From positions 1 to 64,000 of the forward strand of contig CAUEMA010000003.1 of the NCBI GenBank assembly GCA_959018755.1: a stretch of 64,000 nucleotides of DNA, read 5' to 3'. The stretch's first letter is position 1. Each line of letters starts with the position of its first letter. Made by a program: the position numbers and the translations under genes. This document shows, one piece after another, positions 61,158-64,000 of this stretch. The notes under the pieces were generated by a model. That model searched no databases. It was not told the DNA's origin and saw only the letters and a list, made by a program, of their open reading frames with translations. This DNA comes from an uncultured Collinsella sp. Its GTDB lineage: Bacteria; Actinomycetota; Coriobacteriia; Coriobacteriales; Coriobacteriaceae.

Positions 61158-62168
61158 ATGGCTAAAGCAAGCGTCCGCGAGATCAGCCGCATTACCGGCT
61201 TTTCGCCCGCAACCGTGTCCAACGCGCTCAACCGCAAGCGCAGCGTGAGTGAGGAGACCGCCAAGGTCATCCTGGAGTGCGCGCAATCGCTTGGCTACCA
61301 GCAGTCGACGCAGCTCGAGAGCATTCAGTTTGTGCTCGCGCGCAAGACGGGCGCCATTTTGGACGAGAGCACCTTCCATCCTGCGGTCATTGAGGGCGTG
61401 GAGCGCCAGGCGCGCCGTCACGGTATGAGCACGAGCTTTGTCTCGCTCGACTTTAGCGACTTGGACGCCGTGCGTCCGCAGGTCGAGGGCCTGATCGCCG
61501 ATCCATCCGCCGCTATCGTGCTGATGGGTACCGAGCTGGGTGAGGAAGACTATGCCTTGTTCGCCAACGCTGCCGCCCACTTGATCGTGCTCGATGGCTG
61601 GAGCGATCGTCAGTACTTCGATGCCGTAGTCATTGCCAACACCGACTCGGTGCTGCGCGCCGTGGACTACCTTATCGAGAAGGGTCACAAGCAAATCGGC
61701 TATCTGGCAGGCGACCTTCGCATCCGCAACTTTAAGGATCGCGAGCGCGGCTATCGCCAAGCGCTTGAGGATGCGGACCTTGAGGCCAACCCGACATGGC
61801 GCGTCACACTGGGCACCACGCTCGAAGGTGCTTATCGCGACATGGGCGCATGGCTCGACAGCGTCTCGCGCGACGACCTGCCGACGGCTTTCTTTGCCGA
61901 AAACGACGTGCTCGCCGTAGGCGCCATGCGCGCGCTGAACGAGCACGGCATACGTGTCCCCGAGGATGTCTCAATCATCGGCTTTGACGATCTGTCTTTG
62001 GGCGCCTTCTCCAATCCGCCGCTCACCACGGTGCACGTTCCCAAGCACGAGGTGGGCGAGATCGCGGTGCGCCGCCTGGTGGGCAACATCCGCAATCCCA
62101 AGAGCTATACCTGCAAGACGGCCGTGTCGACCTATTTTGTCGAGCGCCAAAGCGTGCGTGAGATCTAG
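61158..62168 (+). CDS. LacI-family transcriptional regulator
   Basis: A 336-residue repressor-type protein. The HTH is KASVREISRITGFSPATVSNALNRKR, with the hinge helix after SVSEETAKVILECAQSLGYQ. The periplasmic-binding-like core shows IGYLAGDL, FFAENDVLAVGAMRAL and IIGFDDLSLGAFSNPPLTTV. The ligand is unknown but probably a sugar handled by the next operon. ATG 61158 follows AGGGGG. A shared operator suggests autoregulation. Confidence 0.92.
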   Translation: MAKASVREISRITGFSPATVSNALNRKRSVSEETAKVILECAQSLGYQQSTQLESIQFVLARKTGAILDESTFHPAVIEGVERQARRHGMSTSFVSLDFSDLDAVRPQVEGLIADPSAAIVLMGTELGEEDYALFANAAAHLIVLDGWSDRQYFDAVVIANTDSVLRAVDYLIEKGHKQIGYLAGDLRIRNFKDRERGYRQALEDADLEANPTWRVTLGTTLEGAYRDMGAWLDSVSRDDLPTAFFAENDVLAVGAMRALNEHGIRVPEDVSIIGFDDLSLGAFSNPPLTTVHVPKHEVGEIAVRRLVGNIRNPKSYTCKTAVSTYFVERQSVREI

Positions 62169-62234
62169 GCAAAGGCAACGCTGGGCCGTAGGGAGGCAAA
62201 GCTCGCTAAGGCAGCCATACATAACGCTACTAAG

Positions 62235-62259
62235 AGAGGGTCCTTTGGGCCCTCTTTTT
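62235..62259 (+). terminator. Terminator of the LacI-family gene
   Basis: AGAGGGTCC and GGGCCCTCT arms with a TTT loop, followed by TTTTT (62255-62259). Confidence 0.85.
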
Positions 62260-62338
62260 GATGCCCTTGTATGTTCAGTTTGTTTACATACCGTTTAGGC
62301 TGATTTCTCTACCGTCTACGGGTATCTCGCGTTAAACT

Positions 62339-62402
62339 TCTAAACAGTAGAGTAAAACATTTAGTAAACAGAACAAAACGAAACATGCGTCTGTTTACTG
62401 AA
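62339..62402 (+). promoter_or_regulatory. Operator region of the sugar isomerase operon
   Basis: TCTAAACAGTAGAGTAAA (62339-62356) matches the site in front of the LacI gene. An inverted pair, TTTAGTAAACAG (62360-62371) and CTGTTTACTGAA (62391-62402), with 11 of 12 bases paired, follows just before the ribosome binding site. Confidence 0.55.
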
Positions 62403-62425
62403 CATGTGATTAGGGGAGGACGTAC

Positions 62426-63826
62426 ATAGACAAGATCAAGCTCGGCTTTGTGCCCACGCGCCGCAGTATCTTTAGCGCGCCGGACGCAATCAAGTATCGC
62501 GGCCTGACGGCTGATCGCCTGCGCGAGATCGGCGTCGACATCGTGGATATCGACGACATCAATGAAGAGGGCCTGCTGTTCGACGACAGCCATATCGAGC
62601 CTATCGTCAAGAAGTTCCGTGCCGAGGGCGTCGATGGCATTATGCTGTGCCACGCCAACTTTGGCACCGAGTACGTTTGCGCTCGCCTTGCCCGCGAGCT
62701 CGGTCTACCCGTACTGCTGTGGGGTCCGCGCGACGAGCGCCCCGAGCCCGACGGCACACGCCTGCGCGATAGCCAGTGCGGCCTGTTCGCCACCGGCAAG
62801 GTCCTGCGCCGCTTCCAGGTTCCCTTCACCTACATGACCAACTGCCGCCTGACCGACCCCGAGTTCGAGCGCGGCGTTTGGGACTTTTTGGCCGTTTGCA
62901 ACGTGGTCAAGACCTTCAAGCACACCCGCATCCTGCAGATGGCCACCCGTCCGTTCGACTTCTGGTCGACCATGTGCAACGAGGGCGAGCTGCTCGAGAA
63001 GTTCAACATCCAGCTTTCGCCTATCCCCATGACCGAACTTGTCCAGGCTGTGCGCGACGCCCAGGCCGACGAGCAGGCCATGGCCGCCATGCTTGCCCAC
63101 ATCAACGACAGCTTTGAGATCTGCATCCCCGAGGACAAGGTCCCCGCGGTCGCCGGTCTTGCCATCGCCATGAAGCGCTTGGTCGAGAAGTATGGCTGCA
63201 ACGCCGGTGCCATTCAGTGCTGGAACGCTCTGCAGGACGAGCTGGGCATTATGCCCTGCGCCGCCAACGCCATCCTCAACGAGATGGGCATTCCTATCGT
63301 ATGCGAGACCGATATCCACGGCGCCATCACCGCGCTGATGGTCGAGGCCGCCGACCTGGGCCGTCACCGCGGCATGTTCGCCGACTGGACCGTGCGCCAT
63401 CCCGATAACGAGAACGGCGAGCTGCTGCAGCATTGCGGCCCCTGGCCCTGCAGCTGCGCGGCCGTCAAGCCCAAGCTCACCTACCCGCTGGCTTTCGATC
63501 ACCCCGGCGCGCTGACGGCCGAGGCCAAGCACGGCGACCTCACCCTTGCCCGCTTTGACGGTGACAACGGCGAGTACTCGCTGCTACTGGGCAACGCCCG
63601 CGGCATCGACGGCCCGGCCGGCATGGGCACCTACCTGTGGGTCGAGGTCGACAACCTCAAGCGCCTCGAGGCCAAGATCGTCGAGGGCCCCTACATCCAC
63701 CACTGCGTCGCTATTCACGCCAACGTGGTGCCGGTGCTCTACGAGGCGTGCAAGTATATCGGCATCGCTCCCGACCTGTACGACCCGATTGAAGAAGACG
63801 TCAAAGCCTACCTGCGAGGAGAGTAG
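62426..63826 (+). CDS. L-fucose/L-arabinose isomerase-like protein
   Basis: About 466 residues, with the fold and motifs of the fucose-isomerase family: an N-terminal Rossmann domain (KIKLGFVPTRRSIFSAPDAI), GIMLCHANFGTEYV, the metal-site regions AIQCWNALQDELGIMPC and CETDIHGAITALM, and a C-terminal VAIHANVVPVLYEACKYIGI. It probably interconverts an aldose and ketose. The start is odd: a strong GGGGAGG lies six bases before ATA 62426, which would encode the first residues of the fold. The first standard start, GTG 62450, lacks a ribosome binding site and would remove strand 1. It is followed two bases later by transketolase. Confidence 0.85.
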   Translation: MDKIKLGFVPTRRSIFSAPDAIKYRGLTADRLREIGVDIVDIDDINEEGLLFDDSHIEPIVKKFRAEGVDGIMLCHANFGTEYVCARLARELGLPVLLWGPRDERPEPDGTRLRDSQCGLFATGKVLRRFQVPFTYMTNCRLTDPEFERGVWDFLAVCNVVKTFKHTRILQMATRPFDFWSTMCNEGELLEKFNIQLSPIPMTELVQAVRDAQADEQAMAAMLAHINDSFEICIPEDKVPAVAGLAIAMKRLVEKYGCNAGAIQCWNALQDELGIMPCAANAILNEMGIPIVCETDIHGAITALMVEAADLGRHRGMFADWTVRHPDNENGELLQHCGPWPCSCAAVKPKLTYPLAFDHPGALTAEAKHGDLTLARFDGDNGEYSLLLGNARGIDGPAGMGTYLWVEVDNLKRLEAKIVEGPYIHHCVAIHANVVPVLYEACKYIGIAPDLYDPIEEDVKAYLRGE

Positions 63827-63828
63827 AA

Positions 63829-64000
63829 ATGGCAACTATCGAAGAGCTTGAGTCCCTGCGTTGGGACCTTCGCCGCGATTGCGTCGATATCATCATGGCT
63901 GGCGCCGGCGGCCACATCGGCGGCGATATGTCGGTGATCGACGCCCTCATGACCCTCTACGCCAACCACCTCAACATTTCGCCCGAGACCGCCGACGATC
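63829..64000 (+). CDS. Transketolase N-terminal subunit (partial, runs off the window)
   Basis: The first 57 codons of a split-type transketolase N subunit: MATIEELESLRWDLRRDCVD, then AGAGGHIGGDMSVIDALMTLY, the thiamine-diphosphate-side motif of the family. AGGAGA precedes the ATG. Its position after the isomerase implies a pentose or ketose route feeding the pentose phosphate pathway. Confidence 0.85.
   Translation, partial: MATIEELESLRWDLRRDCVDIIMAGAGGHIGGDMSVIDALMTLYANHLNISPETADD

Overview
The window looks like a chromosomal segment of a high-GC Coriobacteriia gut anaerobe, most likely Collinsella or a close relative. I infer this from the strong GC3 bias, the ECF vitamin transporter with fused ATPases, a group-4 Ech-type [NiFe] hydrogenase, an NRMT-type Mg transporter like the one characterised from Eggerthella lenta, PTS/LicT sugar systems and a giant LPXTG adhesin. 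No rRNA, CRISPR array, integrase or complete insertion sequence was found. There is one tRNA, an initiator tRNA-Met.

Layout. 0-2.7 kb: prs and glmU on the minus strand. 2.9-6.0 kb: an ECF transporter operon (T, fused A-A', S). 6.5-13.2 kb: exodeoxyribonuclease III, a sirtuin with an apparent nonsense codon at position 3, a folP-folK fusion with a disordered insertion, a biotin-ligase-like protein, coaX and a PP2C-like phosphatase. 13.3-17.0 kb: the initiator tRNA, then an AT-richer four-gene cassette (hypothetical, DUF3846, hypothetical, metallophosphoesterase). This cassette is bracketed by two arrays of 80-bp palindromic repeats, four units on one side and five on the other. 17.1-19.1 kb: an old-yellow-enzyme/dienoyl-CoA-reductase-like flavoenzyme. 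19.6 kb: an orphan IS3-OrfA-like HTH protein. 20.3-25.9 kb: the ech operon, with EchA and EchB fused into one polypeptide. 26.7-34.0 kb: a 2451-residue secreted adhesin with a VWA head, about 13 pilin-type repeats and an LPTTG anchor.

34.6-39.9 kb: a NarL-type two-component system divergent from an ABC-2 exporter. 40-51.9 kb: a DUF362 ferredoxin, an alpha/beta hydrolase, a hemolysin III, a CNNM/CBS protein, small envelope-associated proteins (a CphA-N-like protein, YtxH, PRC-barrel), a degenerate polysaccharide deacetylase and a two-gene Mg module (MgtE-like regulatory protein plus NRMT). 52-57 kb: a 233-bp element with perfect 31-bp terminal inverted repeats, an OatA-like acyltransferase, ribokinase and a nucleoside hydrolase. 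57-61 kb: a beta-glucoside locus with its own antitermination leader (licT, PTS EIIBC, GH1). 61.1-64 kb: a LacI regulator and the operon it probably controls (fucose-isomerase-like protein, transketolase N-subunit), which share an operator.

The most unusual content is non-coding. A composite element of about 540 bp, made of two large palindromes (A and B) 87-97 bp apart, occurs at three gene 3' ends (6.0-6.5, 26.0-26.4 and 34.2-34.6 kb; inverted at the third). The 80-bp palindrome arrays flanking the accessory cassette, the 31-bp-TIR element, a 128-bp palindrome at 41.3 kb and short dispersed repeats add to it. The strongest candidates for something undescribed are the palindrome-array cassette (13.47-16.96 kb), the composite A/B element, and the pairing of a pore-less MgtE-like protein with an NRMT transporter.
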